Shown here piece by piece: positions 18,553-28,555 of a stretch of DNA of 64,000 bases. The stretch's first letter is position 1; every line of letters begins with the position of its first letter. Made by a program: the position numbers and the translations under genes. The stretch is from NCBI GenBank assembly GCA_035478795.1, contig DATIJJ010000002.1, forward strand, positions 1-64,000. Reading direction: 5' to 3'. Source of the DNA: DATIJJ01 sp035478795. Lineage in GTDB: Bacteria > Pseudomonadota > Gammaproteobacteria > DSM-16500. The notes under the pieces are model-generated. The model saw only the letters and a list, made by a program, of their open reading frames with translations, had not been told where the DNA came from and made no database searches.

Positions 18553-19200
18553 TTATCCGGTCAAGCCAAACAGCTGAGTCAACCCGCGCAGCAGTGTATA
18601 AATAACCGGTTCAATGACATACGACAGTACGCCGCTTAACAGCAATATGACGACAATCAGAAAACCGTACGGCTCCATACGCTGCAGCTTCCATCCCCAC
18701 TGCCCGGGCAGGAGATTGGCCAGTGCCCGACCGCCATCGAGAGGTGGAATGGGCAGGCAGTTCAATACGCACAACACTATATTTATCATCATACCCGCCT
18801 GACCCATATAAATCAGTGGAACGCCAAACCATGCGTTCACATTAAGTCCAACTTTAACTATTCCAGCCCAAAAAATTGCCATTAACAGGTTGGACACGGG
18901 CCCCGCGAGGGCGACGAATACCATGTTATAACGCGGGTTTCGCATGTTACGCGCATCCACCGGCACCGGTTTCGCCCAGCCAAAAATAAACCCGCCAAAA
19001 ACCAGCATGGCGAGCGGCACGATCACCGTCCCCATCAGGTCAATATGTTTCACGGGATTGATCGTCAGACGACCGGCAAGGCGTGCCGTCTGGTCGCCAA
19101 ATCGGGAGGCAACCCAGCCATGCGCCACTTCATGCAGGGTAATGGCAAATAAAACGGGTATCGCCCAGGTGGCGATTTTCTGGATAACGGTCAGTTCCAT
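18553..19200 (-). CDS. Site-2 protease family (M50) membrane metalloprotease
   Basis: 215-residue membrane protein with HEVAH at residues 23-27 inside the first hydrophobic segment. The second zinc ligand motif, NCLPIPPLDGGRAL, is near residue 150. Together these define a compact M50 site-2 protease without PDZ domain. Four to five further hydrophobic segments are visible. Such enzymes cut within the membrane; the substrate here is not indicated. It stands alone, downstream of no obvious partner and divergent from the ZIP transporter gene. Confidence 0.9.
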   Translation of the reverse strand: MELTVIQKIATWAIPVLFAITLHEVAHGWVASRFGDQTARLAGRLTINPVKHIDLMGTVIVPLAMLVFGGFIFGWAKPVPVDARNMRNPRYNMVFVALAGPVSNLLMAIFWAGIVKVGLNVNAWFGVPLIYMGQAGMMINIVLCVLNCLPIPPLDGGRALANLLPGQWGWKLQRMEPYGFLIVVILLLSGVLSYVIEPVIYTLLRGLTQLFGLTG

Positions 19201-19275
19201 GGATTTTACTCTTTAAGGTGTATGAATCATGATTAAACTATTATAAGCTGTCACTCGAATTGATACGCATTTTAC

Positions 19276-20067
19276 TTGATTTCCTTTCGGAATAAACTAA
19301 AAGTGACATTACTTTTCTACAAAATAGCGGCAGGCGCTCTCATTTTCCTCGTGACCTTGCTGGCTATTGCCTATCCGATTAAATCCCGGGCGCGCCCGAA
19401 GCACAACCATTGGCTGGAACTGGCCGACGCATTTGCCAGTGGCATTTTCCTTGGCACAGCGCTCTTTCATATGTTGCCGGATGCGATCCGGGATTTTTCT
19501 GCCATTCAGACGATCAGCGGTTACCCCATTGCCGAAGGATTTTGCGCAGCCGGTTTTTTAATTTTACTTTTTATGGAACGTCTTTCGCATTATTTCGCGA
19601 GCGAAAAAAATCACGCGACGACCCTCTCTTGCATGCTGGCTGTGATTTTAATCGTGCATTCACTCATTGAAGGAACGGTTTTGGGCGTCAATCCAACCTA
19701 TGCCACAGCGACCATTATTTTCATTGCTATCATTGCGCATAAAGGGTCGGAAAGTTTTGCGCTGGCTGTGGTGTTGAACCGCAGTCATTTGTCGTTACAA
19801 AAAATCATCTCACTCATCATGCTGTTTTCGCTCATGACACCGCTCGGTGTTTTATTCGGCGCTACCTTGACAGAATCATTAAAAATAAATCATGGCGAGT
19901 TATTCACGGCGAGTTTTAATGCCTTTGCTGCCGGAACTTTTTTGTATATGTCCACGCTGCATCACGTGAATCATCACCAGCGTCAACATGAAAAAGAAGG
20001 GTTGCTTGAGTTTGGTGCGTTGCTGGCGGGATTGCTGGTCATGGCATTGCTGGGGGTGTGGTCGTAA
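19276..20067 (+). CDS. ZIP family metal (zinc/iron) transporter
   Basis: 263-residue polytopic protein. TALFHMLPDAIRD, VHSLIEGTVLG and AHKGSESFAL carry the histidine/glutamate metal-binding residues of ZIP helices 2, 4 and 5. About eight membrane segments are visible. The start is uncertain: the frame begins at TTG 19276 without a clear ribosome site, and GTG 19303 is an alternative that would still keep the first helix. It is divergent from the site-2 protease gene and convergent with mdh. Metal specificity cannot be read from sequence. Confidence 0.85.
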   Translation: MISFRNKLKVTLLFYKIAAGALIFLVTLLAIAYPIKSRARPKHNHWLELADAFASGIFLGTALFHMLPDAIRDFSAIQTISGYPIAEGFCAAGFLILLFMERLSHYFASEKNHATTLSCMLAVILIVHSLIEGTVLGVNPTYATATIIFIAIIAHKGSESFALAVVLNRSHLSLQKIISLIMLFSLMTPLGVLFGATLTESLKINHGELFTASFNAFAAGTFLYMSTLHHVNHHQRQHEKEGLLEFGALLAGLLVMALLGVWS

Positions 20068-20091
20068 AGAAACCCTCCCCCCCTTATCAAT

Positions 20092-21084
20092 TTACGCCGT
20101 CACAAGACCCAACTCCTGCACCATTTCCCGCTCCTTGCGTAATTCATCCAGCGTCAAATTAAATTTTGACTGACCGAATTCATTTTGTGTAAGACCCGTC
20201 ACCACTTTCAATTGACCGCCTTCGGTTCGACACGGAAATGAAAAAATCAATCCTTCATCCACACCGTATTCACCTTGCGAACAACGCGCAACCGAAAAAC
20301 TTTCGCCAGAAACTGTATCATGCGTAAGATGATAAACCCCGGTCAACGCCGCATTCGCAGCCGATGCAGCAGAAGATGCACCGCGCACTTTAATCACTTC
20401 CGCACCGCGTTTTTGAATAATCGAAATAAAATCATTTTGTAACCACGCCGTATCCGTAATCACATCCGCCGCGGATTTGCCATGAATTTTCGCATGATAA
20501 AAATCCGGGTATTGCGTCGAGGAATGATTTCCCCAAATCGTCATTTGCGTGACAGCCGTCACATCAACGCCCGCCTTGATCGCCAGTTGCTTTCTCGCAC
20601 GCAATTCATCGAGTGTTGTCATCGCATAAAACCGATCGCGCGGCACATCCGGTGCATTATTCATCGCGATTAAACAATTGGTGTTGCAGGGATTTCCCAC
20701 GACAAACACACGCACATCGTCTGCCGCCTGATCGTTAATGGCGCGCCCCTGTGTCGTAAACACCTTGCCATTAATTTTTAATAAATCCGAACGCTCCATG
20801 CCATCCTTGCGTGGCACGGCACCGACCAGAATGGCCCAGTTCACATCGCGCATCGCTTCATTTACATCCGACGTGCAAACCACATTTTTTAACAAGGGAA
20901 ACGCACAATCATCAAGCTCCATGGCAACACCCCGAAGACTCGGCAACGCCGGTTCCAGTTCCAGTAATTGCAAATCGATTTCGGTATCGGGACCGAGCAT
21001 TTGTCCGGAGGCAATTCGAAAGATCAACGCATAACCAATTTGTCCGGCCGCACCGGTCACTGCCACTTTAACCCGTTTTTTCAT
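20092..21084 (-). CDS. mdh: Malate dehydrogenase
   Basis: NAD-dependent oxidation of malate to oxaloacetate in the TCA cycle. 330 residues of the cytosolic-like type used by many bacteria other than E. coli. The nucleotide-binding VTGAAGQIGYAL is at the N-terminus. Substrate-binding VPRKDGMERSDLL and the catalytic His segment IWGNHSSTQYPD are intact. It is a single gene, convergent with the ZIP gene and divergent from hemW. Confidence 0.96.
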   Translation of the reverse strand: MKKRVKVAVTGAAGQIGYALIFRIASGQMLGPDTEIDLQLLELEPALPSLRGVAMELDDCAFPLLKNVVCTSDVNEAMRDVNWAILVGAVPRKDGMERSDLLKINGKVFTTQGRAINDQAADDVRVFVVGNPCNTNCLIAMNNAPDVPRDRFYAMTTLDELRARKQLAIKAGVDVTAVTQMTIWGNHSSTQYPDFYHAKIHGKSAADVITDTAWLQNDFISIIQKRGAEVIKVRGASSAASAANAALTGVYHLTHDTVSGESFSVARCSQGEYGVDEGLIFSFPCRTEGGQLKVVTGLTQNEFGQSKFNLTLDELRKEREMVQELGLVTA

Positions 21085-21150
21085 TTGTTTATCCCCAAAA
21101 AGAAGTGTGCGCCTATTCTACATGTGACAAAGGCAAGATGAAATGTCAGA

Positions 21151-22305
21151 ATGCACGCCATGTTGACCATCCCGTTAAGCCTTTATATTCATATTCCCTG
21201 GTGCGTACAGAAGTGCCCCTATTGCGACTTTAATTCGCATACGGCACAACAAACCCTGCCTCATGATTTATACGTAAAAACCCTGCTTGCAGACCTTGAT
21301 GACTACGTTGATTATCTGGAAAATCGCCCGATTGTGAGTCTTTTTTTTGGCGGCGGCACGCCCAGTTTATTCCCGCCTCAAGCGATTGAAAAAATTCTCA
21401 AAGGCATTCGGGAACGGGTGGAATTAACCGACACGGTTGAAATCACACTGGAAGCCAATCCCGGCACGGTGGATCATGCCCGTTTTTCGGGATTTCGCGA
21501 GGCGGGCATCAATCGTCTGTCGATTGGCATCCAGAGTTTACAGGATGAAAAGTTGCGCGCACTCGGACGCATTCATGATCGCGATCATGCGCGGCTTGCG
21601 ATTGAAGCGGCCCGTCTCGCCGGTTTTGATAATTTTAATCTGGATTTAATGCACGGTCTTCCCGGGCAATCGATTAGTGATGCACTGGATGATATTCAGG
21701 ATGCGCTCGCCTTTCAACCGCCGCATTTGTCCTGGTATCAACTGACGATTGAACCCAATACGCTTTTTCATAAGAAGCCCCCCGTTTTGCCAAAGGATGA
21801 TACGTTGTGGGCCATTCAGGAACAGGGTCAGTCTCTTCTGCAGGAAGCCGGTTTAAATCAGTATGAAATTTCAGCCTTCGCCAAACCCGGACATGCCTGT
21901 CTGCACAATGTGAATTACTGGGAATTTGGGGATTACCTTGGCATCGGTGCGGGCGCTCACAGCAAACTCACGGACACAAAAAATCAACGCATCACACGTC
22001 TCGCCCAATTAAAAAATCCACGCGATTATTTGAATCCTGCCAAAAATCGCACCGCCTCATCCATCCTCCTCTCTGAAAAAGATCTTTGTTTTGAATTCAT
22101 GTTGAATGCCTTGCGTTTAAAAAATGGCGTGCCTGCGGATTTATTCACAGCACGCACCGGCCTGTCGCTTGAGAAACTTGAACCGGCCTTGAGTCTCGCA
22201 AAAGAAAAAAAATGGATGGTGAATGAGAAAAATCGTTTGTGCGCGACGGAGCTCGGGTTGCGGTTTTTGAATGATGTGATCGGGTTGTTTTTGCAGGAAA
22301 AGTAA
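21151..22305 (+). CDS. hemW: Heme chaperone HemW (radical SAM)
   Basis: 384 residues. The HIPWCVQKCPYCDF motif provides the CxxxCxxC cluster-binding cysteines. FFGGGTPSLF and EANPGTVD follow, with the HemW-type C-terminal winged-helix region. HemW was long annotated as oxygen-independent coproporphyrinogen oxidase but acts as a heme-binding chaperone. An ATG nine bases downstream (21160) is an alternative start. The gene is followed by a hairpin terminator. Confidence 0.93.
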   Translation: MHAMLTIPLSLYIHIPWCVQKCPYCDFNSHTAQQTLPHDLYVKTLLADLDDYVDYLENRPIVSLFFGGGTPSLFPPQAIEKILKGIRERVELTDTVEITLEANPGTVDHARFSGFREAGINRLSIGIQSLQDEKLRALGRIHDRDHARLAIEAARLAGFDNFNLDLMHGLPGQSISDALDDIQDALAFQPPHLSWYQLTIEPNTLFHKKPPVLPKDDTLWAIQEQGQSLLQEAGLNQYEISAFAKPGHACLHNVNYWEFGDYLGIGAGAHSKLTDTKNQRITRLAQLKNPRDYLNPAKNRTASSILLSEKDLCFEFMLNALRLKNGVPADLFTARTGLSLEKLEPALSLAKEKKWMVNEKNRLCATELGLRFLNDVIGLFLQEK

Positions 22306-22395
22306 AGTTAGCTGCATTTTACTGCATGTTAGCCACAACTTGCTGAACTTTACTGAGAAATTATATGCAACCTATTGATTAATAAAGAAAATTTA

Positions 22396-22430
22396 CGCGA
22401 CTCGCGCAGCAAGTTGAGTCGCGATTTTTG
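22396..22430 (+). terminator. Hairpin terminator downstream of hemW
   Basis: CGCGACTC (22396-22403), a 12-base loop and GAGTCGCG (22416-22423) form a perfect eight-base stem followed by ATTTTTG. It is correctly placed for hemW. On the other strand it could also help end the convergent outer-membrane protein transcript. Confidence 0.65.
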
Positions 22431-22478
22431 TAAGTTTATGATTAATAAGGAAATTTTATTTTCTGCTGCTTTTCGGAA

Positions 22479-23117
22479 TTAACACAAAAACTGCCCGCAA
22501 ACCGGATCCAGCAAGTGGTAGGAAATACCTAACGCAATGAGGCTCGGGTTTTTAACCACGGAATTACTGTAACGCACAGTGGTATACGAGAGATCCGCCA
22601 CCCAGTTTTGGCTGATGTCATAACTGACCCCCAACCCCGCCGCCGGACGAAATCCGGTTGCTGTGGTGGTCGGCTGTGCAACGCCCTCCACCTTGCCCGT
22701 CGTTTTGGTATACATGTACGCAAACCCCAGCTTGGCAAATAGCCCAAAACCGGAATCCGCCAACGGAAGAATCCCCTTGCCCAGCAAATCAAAACTGCCC
22801 GCGCGGGTTTTGAGATTATTCGAAATGATCGTCGTTTGATAGGTCATCGATGAATAATACGTAAAACCCCCTTCGATCGCCGCATACGGATTAAAGTTGT
22901 AACCTGCGAAAAGACGGGTGCCCACACCGGTGCCTTGCGGTTTCACCATGACATTCACGCCCGGGGCAATCGCGATTGTCTGATTTTGACCATTCAAATT
23001 GGATTGACCCACCATTAATCCAAAATAACCACCCTGATCCACCGCATGCGCTGCACTCATCACGCCAGCCAGCGTGGCTATCAGGCTCACTTTTTTTATC
23101 CCGTTATTAAAAATCAT
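22479..23117 (-). CDS. Outer-membrane beta-barrel protein (OmpA-like barrel / porin family)
   Basis: 212 residues with a signal peptide (about 25 residues, cleavage near SAAHA-VDQGG). Alternating hydrophobic strands such as YFGLMVGQSN, GTRLFAGYNF, AAIEGGFTYY and GFRPAAGLGVSY are typical of an eight-stranded barrel. ATG 23117 with AGAGGAT upstream is preferred because it gives the signal peptide directly; a 21-residue upstream extension is unlikely. The C-terminus ends CGQFLC instead of an aromatic residue, unusual for a barrel. It starts 64 bases after the trmB stop. No specific function can be assigned. Confidence 0.8.
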   Translation of the reverse strand: MIFNNGIKKVSLIATLAGVMSAAHAVDQGGYFGLMVGQSNLNGQNQTIAIAPGVNVMVKPQGTGVGTRLFAGYNFNPYAAIEGGFTYYSSMTYQTTIISNNLKTRAGSFDLLGKGILPLADSGFGLFAKLGFAYMYTKTTGKVEGVAQPTTTATGFRPAAGLGVSYDISQNWVADLSYTTVRYSNSVVKNPSLIALGISYHLLDPVCGQFLC

Positions 23118-23181
23118 TCTGAAATCCTCTTCAATCAATCCGTCGATTGTAAAGCCTGACAAGACAAAGTCCAGCAGCAAA

Positions 23182-23868
23182 TTACGCTTTCACAAATTGC
23201 AATTCCCAAATATCACGGCCTGACTGGTGACCCCGTTCTTCGAACTTTGTGATCACAGGACGCTGCGACGAGCGATCGGCATACTCACCGGGCGCTTTAC
23301 TATTTTTTAATTCAGGAATAGCAGACAACACCCTCATCATCTGTTCTGCATAATGTTGCCAGTCAGTGGCGAGATGAATCATGCCGTTTTTTTTCAATCG
23401 CGAAAGAACGAGCTTCACGAAATTGTCCTGAATCAAACGACGCTTGTGATGTTTGCGTTTGGGCCAGGGATCGGGAAAAAAAATTTGCACGACATCAAGG
23501 CTTTCTTCCGGAATACACTGCTGTAAAACTTCCACAGCATCCGCATAATACACTCGAATATTCGAGAGTTCCGCCATTTCAACAGCAGCCAGCAAACTGC
23601 CGACACCTGGCAAATACGTTTCAATTCCAATAAAATTTTCTGCAGGATATGATTTCGCCATTTCAAACAGAGACTTGCCTGAACCAAAACCAATTTCAAG
23701 ATGGGTTTTAGCCTTACGCTCAAAAACAGTGGAAAAATCAATAACGCCATCTTGCAAATTTAATCCGGCACGCGGCAACATCACATCCAGCGCACGTTTT
23801 TGCGCATCGGTCAGGCGCCCATCACGGCGCACAAAACTGCGGACTCGCCGCAACGGAAAGGTTGTCAT
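23182..23868 (-). CDS. trmB: tRNA (guanine-N7-)-methyltransferase
   Basis: Methylates G46 in the tRNA variable loop using SAM. 228 residues. The SAM site LEIGFGSGKSLFEMA, then FIGIETYLPGVG and VQIFFPDPWPKRKHHKRRL are TrmB signatures. The frame could begin at a GTG (23871), but the ATG at 23868 gives a TGATG overlap with the pncB stop, suggesting translational coupling. Confidence 0.95.
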   Translation of the reverse strand: MTTFPLRRVRSFVRRDGRLTDAQKRALDVMLPRAGLNLQDGVIDFSTVFERKAKTHLEIGFGSGKSLFEMAKSYPAENFIGIETYLPGVGSLLAAVEMAELSNIRVYYADAVEVLQQCIPEESLDVVQIFFPDPWPKRKHHKRRLIQDNFVKLVLSRLKKNGMIHLATDWQHYAEQMMRVLSAIPELKNSKAPGEYADRSSQRPVITKFEERGHQSGRDIWELQFVKA

Positions 23869-25277
23869 CACGAAAATTCACTCTTGTTTTTTTTGAGCAC
23901 ATCGCCTATCACATTTTGTTTAATCTGCGACAATTGACTTTCAAGTTCAACAGGATATTTTTTTTCATGCGGACTTTTTTTAAATAAATTAACTTCACGC
24001 AATGTACGTTCACGCATCGCATGAATGGATTCGGGCAACATCACACGCTGACCTTGTCGAAAAACCGGCTGCAGCAAATCAACATGCGGCGCATCCGACG
24101 ACATACCGTGATCCACATCATAAATCACATCCCGGAGCGGAACGCCATCTTGCATAAAACGCCGCACCTGATGGATACCGGGATTGGATACCTTGAGCAT
24201 TTGTTCGGAGAGTTTTATTTTATATTCCCACTGACCGTGTTCATCACGTAATGCCGATAATTTATAAACCCCGTCCAGCGCCGGTGTATCAAACGCCGCG
24301 ACAAGATGCGTACCGACACCCCACACAGAAATCGCCGCACCGTCTTTTTTAAGTTGTTTAATGCTTTCTTCATCGAGATTATTACTCGCAATGATTTTCG
24401 TCTCAATCAATCCGGCCTCATCCAGCAGTTTTCGCGCTGTTTGACTGAGGGTTGCCATATCGCCGGAATCCAGACGAATGCCGAGCAGTTTATGCCCTTT
24501 TTCATGGAGTGCCTTGCCAATCGCAATGGCATTTTTGACACCCTGAATCGTGCTGTACGTATCCACCAATAAAACACAATTATCCGGCATGACACTCGCA
24601 TACGCTGAAAAAGCCGTTTTTTCATCGGAAAAAACCGTGACCCAGCTGTGGGCATGCGTGCCTGACACCGGAATGCCGAATTGTTTGCCCGCCAGCACAT
24701 TGGAGGTCGCAGTCACCCCGCCGATATAGGCCGCACGACTCGCAGACAATGCACCATCGGGCCCCTGGGCGCGTCGCAATCCAAATTCGAGAACCGAATC
24801 CCCCATGGCTGCCTCACAAACACGCGAGGCTTTGGTCGCAATGAGTGTCTGAAAATTAATGATATTCAGGAGCGTGGATTCCATCAGCTGGCATTGAAGC
24901 AAGGGTCCTCTCACACGCAATAAAGGTTCCTGCGGAAAGACCAGAGTGCCCTCGGGGATCGCATCGATATCGCAGGAAAATCGCAGTGTCGCGAGATAAT
25001 CCAGAAAATCGGGGGTAAAAAGAGGGTTGCCATTCGGCGCGTTCAATCCTCGCAAATACGCCAGATCCGACTCGCTAAAGTGCCAGTGTTCCAGAAATTC
25101 AACCACGGTTTGAAGACCCGCCGCCACGGAATAATGGCCCTTGAACGGCTGGTTTCGAAAAATCAGATGAAACACCGCTTCGCGCTCATGGATGCGAAGC
25201 TTCCAGTAGCCAAAAGCCATCGTCAGCTGGTATAAATCAGTCAATAAAGGAGAAATCACCGGGTTTGTCCACCACAT
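23868..25277 (-). CDS. pncB: Nicotinate phosphoribosyltransferase
   Basis: Converts nicotinate and PRPP to nicotinate mononucleotide in NAD salvage. 469 residues from the ATG at 25277, which places LLTDLYQLTMAFGYWK at the N-terminus as in the family. FGLRRAQGPDGALSASRAAY and GTHAHSWV, with the regulatory/catalytic His, are intact. LLGIRLDSGDM follows. A TTG nine codons upstream extends the frame without matching the family. Divergent from metN with a 53-base gap and coupled to trmB. Confidence 0.94.
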   Translation of the reverse strand: MWWTNPVISPLLTDLYQLTMAFGYWKLRIHEREAVFHLIFRNQPFKGHYSVAAGLQTVVEFLEHWHFSESDLAYLRGLNAPNGNPLFTPDFLDYLATLRFSCDIDAIPEGTLVFPQEPLLRVRGPLLQCQLMESTLLNIINFQTLIATKASRVCEAAMGDSVLEFGLRRAQGPDGALSASRAAYIGGVTATSNVLAGKQFGIPVSGTHAHSWVTVFSDEKTAFSAYASVMPDNCVLLVDTYSTIQGVKNAIAIGKALHEKGHKLLGIRLDSGDMATLSQTARKLLDEAGLIETKIIASNNLDEESIKQLKKDGAAISVWGVGTHLVAAFDTPALDGVYKLSALRDEHGQWEYKIKLSEQMLKVSNPGIHQVRRFMQDGVPLRDVIYDVDHGMSSDAPHVDLLQPVFRQGQRVMLPESIHAMRERTLREVNLFKKSPHEKKYPVELESQLSQIKQNVIGDVLKKNKSEFS

Positions 25278-25330
25278 AATTATCACAAAATGGCTACAAT
25301 TCAATTGCCAGCGGCATTATACTGCAAACC

Positions 25331-26386
25331 ATGATTACTCTTGAACACATTAGTAAAAATTATATGACCCGAACCGGTGCCATCCCGGCACTTTCGGATG
25401 TAAGCTTGACGGTCAGGGCGGGTGAAATTTATGGCATTATCGGCCAGAGTGGGGCGGGCAAAAGCACGCTGATTCGCTCCGTCAATTTGCTGGAAAAACC
25501 GGATAGCGGCAAGGTCATTGTCGATCGGGCCGAATTGACTGCCCTCCCACCGCTCGCGTTACGCATGGCGCGTCGCAACATTGGCATGATTTTCCAGCAT
25601 TTCAATTTATTAAATTCACGTACCGTCTATGACAATGTCGCGCTGCCACTTGAGCTTGCCGGTCAAAACAGACAAGACATTGCAACATCCATTCATCCAC
25701 TGCTCGAGCTCGTCGGTCTTCATGATAAAAAAAATCAGTATCCCGCCCAGTTGAGTGGCGGACAAAAACAGCGGGTCGCCATCGCGCGAGCACTCGCCTC
25801 GAAACCAAAAGTGCTTTTGTCCGATGAAGCAACGTCGGCACTCGATCCTGAATCGACGAGCCACATTCTCGATTTATTGAAAAAACTTCGCGACACGCTG
25901 GATTTGACCATTCTTCTGATTACGCACGAAATGTCTGTAATCAAGGCCTGCTGCGATCGCGTCGCGATTTTACAGCAAGGTGCGTTGATTGAAGAAAATG
26001 AAGTCGGTGAATTTTTCGCGCATCCCAAAACGCCGGTTGCCAAAAAATTTATTGTGTCATCGATCAAACAGATCCTGCCTGCCGTGATTGCTGAAAAACT
26101 GGTTCAGGAAGAACGGCCCAACTTTCACCCCGTGCTGCGATTGTGGTTTTTTGGCGGAGCTGCGACCCAGCCTGTCATGGCGCAATTGATGAATCAGTTT
26201 AATTTACGCATTAATATTTTACAGGCCAATGTCGAATACATTAAAAAACATGCAATGGGCATTACGACACTGGCGATTGATGGTGATAAACAGAATCTTG
26301 CCGCGGGCATTCAACATCTGAAGCAATCCGGCATTCAAGTCGAGGTCCTCGGTCATGTCCCAAACGATATTATCCCTTTTGCCTGA
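25331..26386 (+). CDS. metN: Methionine ABC transporter ATP-binding protein
   Basis: 351 residues. Walker A GQSGAGKST, the Q-loop IFQHFNLL, the ABC signature LSGGQKQR and Walker B VLLSDEAT are all intact. The C-terminal 90 residues form the NIL regulatory domain that senses methionine in MetN. It overlaps metI by 32 bases. No SAM riboswitch or clear MetJ box array was seen in the short upstream gap. Confidence 0.95.
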   Translation: MITLEHISKNYMTRTGAIPALSDVSLTVRAGEIYGIIGQSGAGKSTLIRSVNLLEKPDSGKVIVDRAELTALPPLALRMARRNIGMIFQHFNLLNSRTVYDNVALPLELAGQNRQDIATSIHPLLELVGLHDKKNQYPAQLSGGQKQRVAIARALASKPKVLLSDEATSALDPESTSHILDLLKKLRDTLDLTILLITHEMSVIKACCDRVAILQQGALIEENEVGEFFAHPKTPVAKKFIVSSIKQILPAVIAEKLVQEERPNFHPVLRLWFFGGAATQPVMAQLMNQFNLRINILQANVEYIKKHAMGITTLAIDGDKQNLAAGIQHLKQSGIQVEVLGHVPNDIIPFA

Positions 26387-27014
26387 TGCCACATTCGAAA
26401 CTGTTTATATGGTGCTGGTTTCCAGTATACTGGCGACGCTCATCGGGTTACCGCTCGGAACCGTGTTATATATCACGCGTCAAAAAAATATTCTGGAAAA
26501 CCCGGTCATTCATCACATTTTGTCAAGCCTTGTGAATATGACCCGCTCCATTCCCTTCGTCATTTTAATGATTGCGGTGATTCCGTTTACCCGTTTGCTG
26601 GTCGGTTCATCGATCGGCACAGCGGCTGCCATTGTGCCCCTGAGTCTCGCCGCCATGCCGTTTCTTGCGCGCATCGTCGAAAATGCACTGCTTGAAGTGA
26701 ATACCGGACTCATCGAGGCAGCCATTGCCATGGGCGCTTCCGTCTGGCAAATTATTTTAAAAATACTGCTTCCGGAAGCCTTGCCCGGTATCATCAATGG
26801 ATTGACACTGACGGTGATCAGTCTGATTGGTTATTCTGCCATGGCGGGCGCTGTCGGTGGCGGAGGTTTAGGCGATCTCGCGATTCGTTACGGGTATGAA
26901 CGGTTTGATGCGAGCGTCATGCTCGTCACCATCGTCATCATGATTGTTCTCGTACAACTCGTGCAATACACGGGCGATAAAATGGCAAAACGACTGGCTC
27001 ATACAAGACATTAA
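26355..27014 (+). CDS. metI: Methionine ABC transporter permease
   Basis: 219 residues with five hydrophobic segments. The coupling motif is EAAIAMGASVWQIILKILLPEALP. The ATG lies inside the metN 3' end, a 32-base overlap that is common for this pair. Confidence 0.94.
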   Translation: MSQTILSLLPDATFETVYMVLVSSILATLIGLPLGTVLYITRQKNILENPVIHHILSSLVNMTRSIPFVILMIAVIPFTRLLVGSSIGTAAAIVPLSLAAMPFLARIVENALLEVNTGLIEAAIAMGASVWQIILKILLPEALPGIINGLTLTVISLIGYSAMAGAVGGGGLGDLAIRYGYERFDASVMLVTIVIMIVLVQLVQYTGDKMAKRLAHTRH

Positions 27015-27030
27015 AGGGAAGGTGACTGAT

Positions 27031-27825
27031 ATGTTAAAAAAATTAAAAATACTGCTGCTGCTTGCAAGCTTCATCGGATTAGCGGCCTGTGGCTCACACG
27101 ATAAAAACGTTTTGAAAGTCGGAACCATTTCAGGTCCCGAAACAGAACTCATGGAAGTTGCAAAAGAGACGGCCAAAACAAAATATGGCCTTGATATCAA
27201 AATCATCGAGTTTACGGATTATATTCAACCGAATGCCGCCCTGAGTGATGGCAGTATCGATGCGAATATGTTTCAGCATCAACCCTACCTTGACCAGCAA
27301 GTCAAAAACCATCATTACGCATTAATTGCAATTGGCAAAACGTTTGTCTTTCCGATGGGCATTTATTCCAGAAAAATAAAAACCCTGAATGATCTGCCGA
27401 TGAAAGCAACGATCGGTATTCCGAATGATCCGAGCAATGAAGGCCGTGCGTTATTATTATTGGAAACAGCCGGCATCATTACGCTGAAAAATCAAAACGA
27501 CCTGTTTGCAACACCGGCCGATATAAAAACCAATCCCAAACAACTCCGGTTTAAGGAACTGGATGCAGCCCAACTTGCACGCAGTTTGCAGGATGTCGAT
27601 GCCGCTGTGATTAATACCAATTACGCGGTTCCAGCCGGGCTCTCTCCGACCAAAGATGCCGTTTTTCACGAAGGACCGGATTCACCCTACGCCAATATTA
27701 TTGTCATTCGCGCGAATGAACAAAATGATCCGCGCATGCAGCAACTGGTCTCCGCTTTTCAGTCTGTTGAAGTGATCAATGCAGCGAAGAAAATTTTTAA
27801 CGACCAGGCCATACCTGCATGGTAA
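27031..27825 (+). CDS. metQ: Methionine-binding lipoprotein (MetQ/NlpA family)
   Basis: 264 residues. A lipoprotein signal MLKKLKILLLLASFIGLAAC puts the lipobox Cys near residue 20. VGTISGPETELMEVAKETAK and NAALSDGSIDANMFQHQPYL are signatures of the NlpA family. ATG 27031 has AGGGAAGG upstream; the frame extends into metI but that extension has no signal peptide. It completes the metNIQ operon. Confidence 0.94.
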   Translation: MLKKLKILLLLASFIGLAACGSHDKNVLKVGTISGPETELMEVAKETAKTKYGLDIKIIEFTDYIQPNAALSDGSIDANMFQHQPYLDQQVKNHHYALIAIGKTFVFPMGIYSRKIKTLNDLPMKATIGIPNDPSNEGRALLLLETAGIITLKNQNDLFATPADIKTNPKQLRFKELDAAQLARSLQDVDAAVINTNYAVPAGLSPTKDAVFHEGPDSPYANIIVIRANEQNDPRMQQLVSAFQSVEVINAAKKIFNDQAIPAW

Positions 27826-27862
27826 GCTATCTTTTTCAACTGAATGAGAGGGATGTGCGAAT

Positions 27863-28555
27863 ATGATGGATATGAAAAAATTAAGCCTGATCAGTCTTTG
27901 CGTACTAGCCACCAGTTGTGCTACCCACCTGTCGAACAATCAGCCGACGGCGAAGCTCGATGCAAAATATACCAATGGCAGTGCCGATCAATTGTTTAAT
28001 ACCGGTGAAAAATATGCAAAAGGCATTGGCGTGACACGCAATTATGCGGAAGCCGCCGATTATTATCGGGGCGCGGCAGAAAAAGGCAATGCCAAAGCGC
28101 AATATGCACTCGGGTATATGTATCGTACCGGTCATGGTGTGACGCGCGATTACAATACGGCAGCACAATGGTTTGAGCGCGCTGCGGCCCAGGGTAATTC
28201 CGATGCCCAATACAGTCTGGGTGTGCGTTACATGCTGGGACAAGGCACCGCGCAAGACAATTCAAAAGCATTGCAATGGTTTGAAAAAGCCGCCAACCAG
28301 GGCAATCCTTATGCCGAAAATCAATTGGGTTTCATGTATGCGGCAGGCAAAAATGTTCCGCAAAATTATGGAACTTCCATGCAGTGGTATCAAAAAGCAG
28401 CGGACAAGGGTCTCGCCAGCGCACAATATAATCTGGCTCTGATGTATGCAAACGGCATTGGCACACCGGTGGATAAAGCCAAAGCAAAACAATTGTTTGC
28501 CATGGCGGCTTCCAAGGGATTTGATCCGGCGAGGCAAGCAACGGAACAGAATTAA
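27863..28555 (+). CDS. Sel1-repeat lipoprotein
   Basis: 230 residues. A short lipoprotein signal ends LCVLATSC. Five Sel1-type (TPR-like) repeats of about 36 residues follow, each with the A-x-x-x-Y-x-x-A-A-x-x-G pattern (YYRGAAEKGNAKAQYALGYM, WFERAAAQGNSDAQYSLGVR, and so on). Sel1 proteins act as scaffolds; in Legionella some (LpnE, EnhC) promote host entry, but that is not shown here. Its stop overlaps the rsmA start by one base (TAATG), so the two are probably cotranscribed. Confidence 0.88.
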   Translation: MMDMKKLSLISLCVLATSCATHLSNNQPTAKLDAKYTNGSADQLFNTGEKYAKGIGVTRNYAEAADYYRGAAEKGNAKAQYALGYMYRTGHGVTRDYNTAAQWFERAAAQGNSDAQYSLGVRYMLGQGTAQDNSKALQWFEKAANQGNPYAENQLGFMYAAGKNVPQNYGTSMQWYQKAADKGLASAQYNLALMYANGIGTPVDKAKAKQLFAMAASKGFDPARQATEQN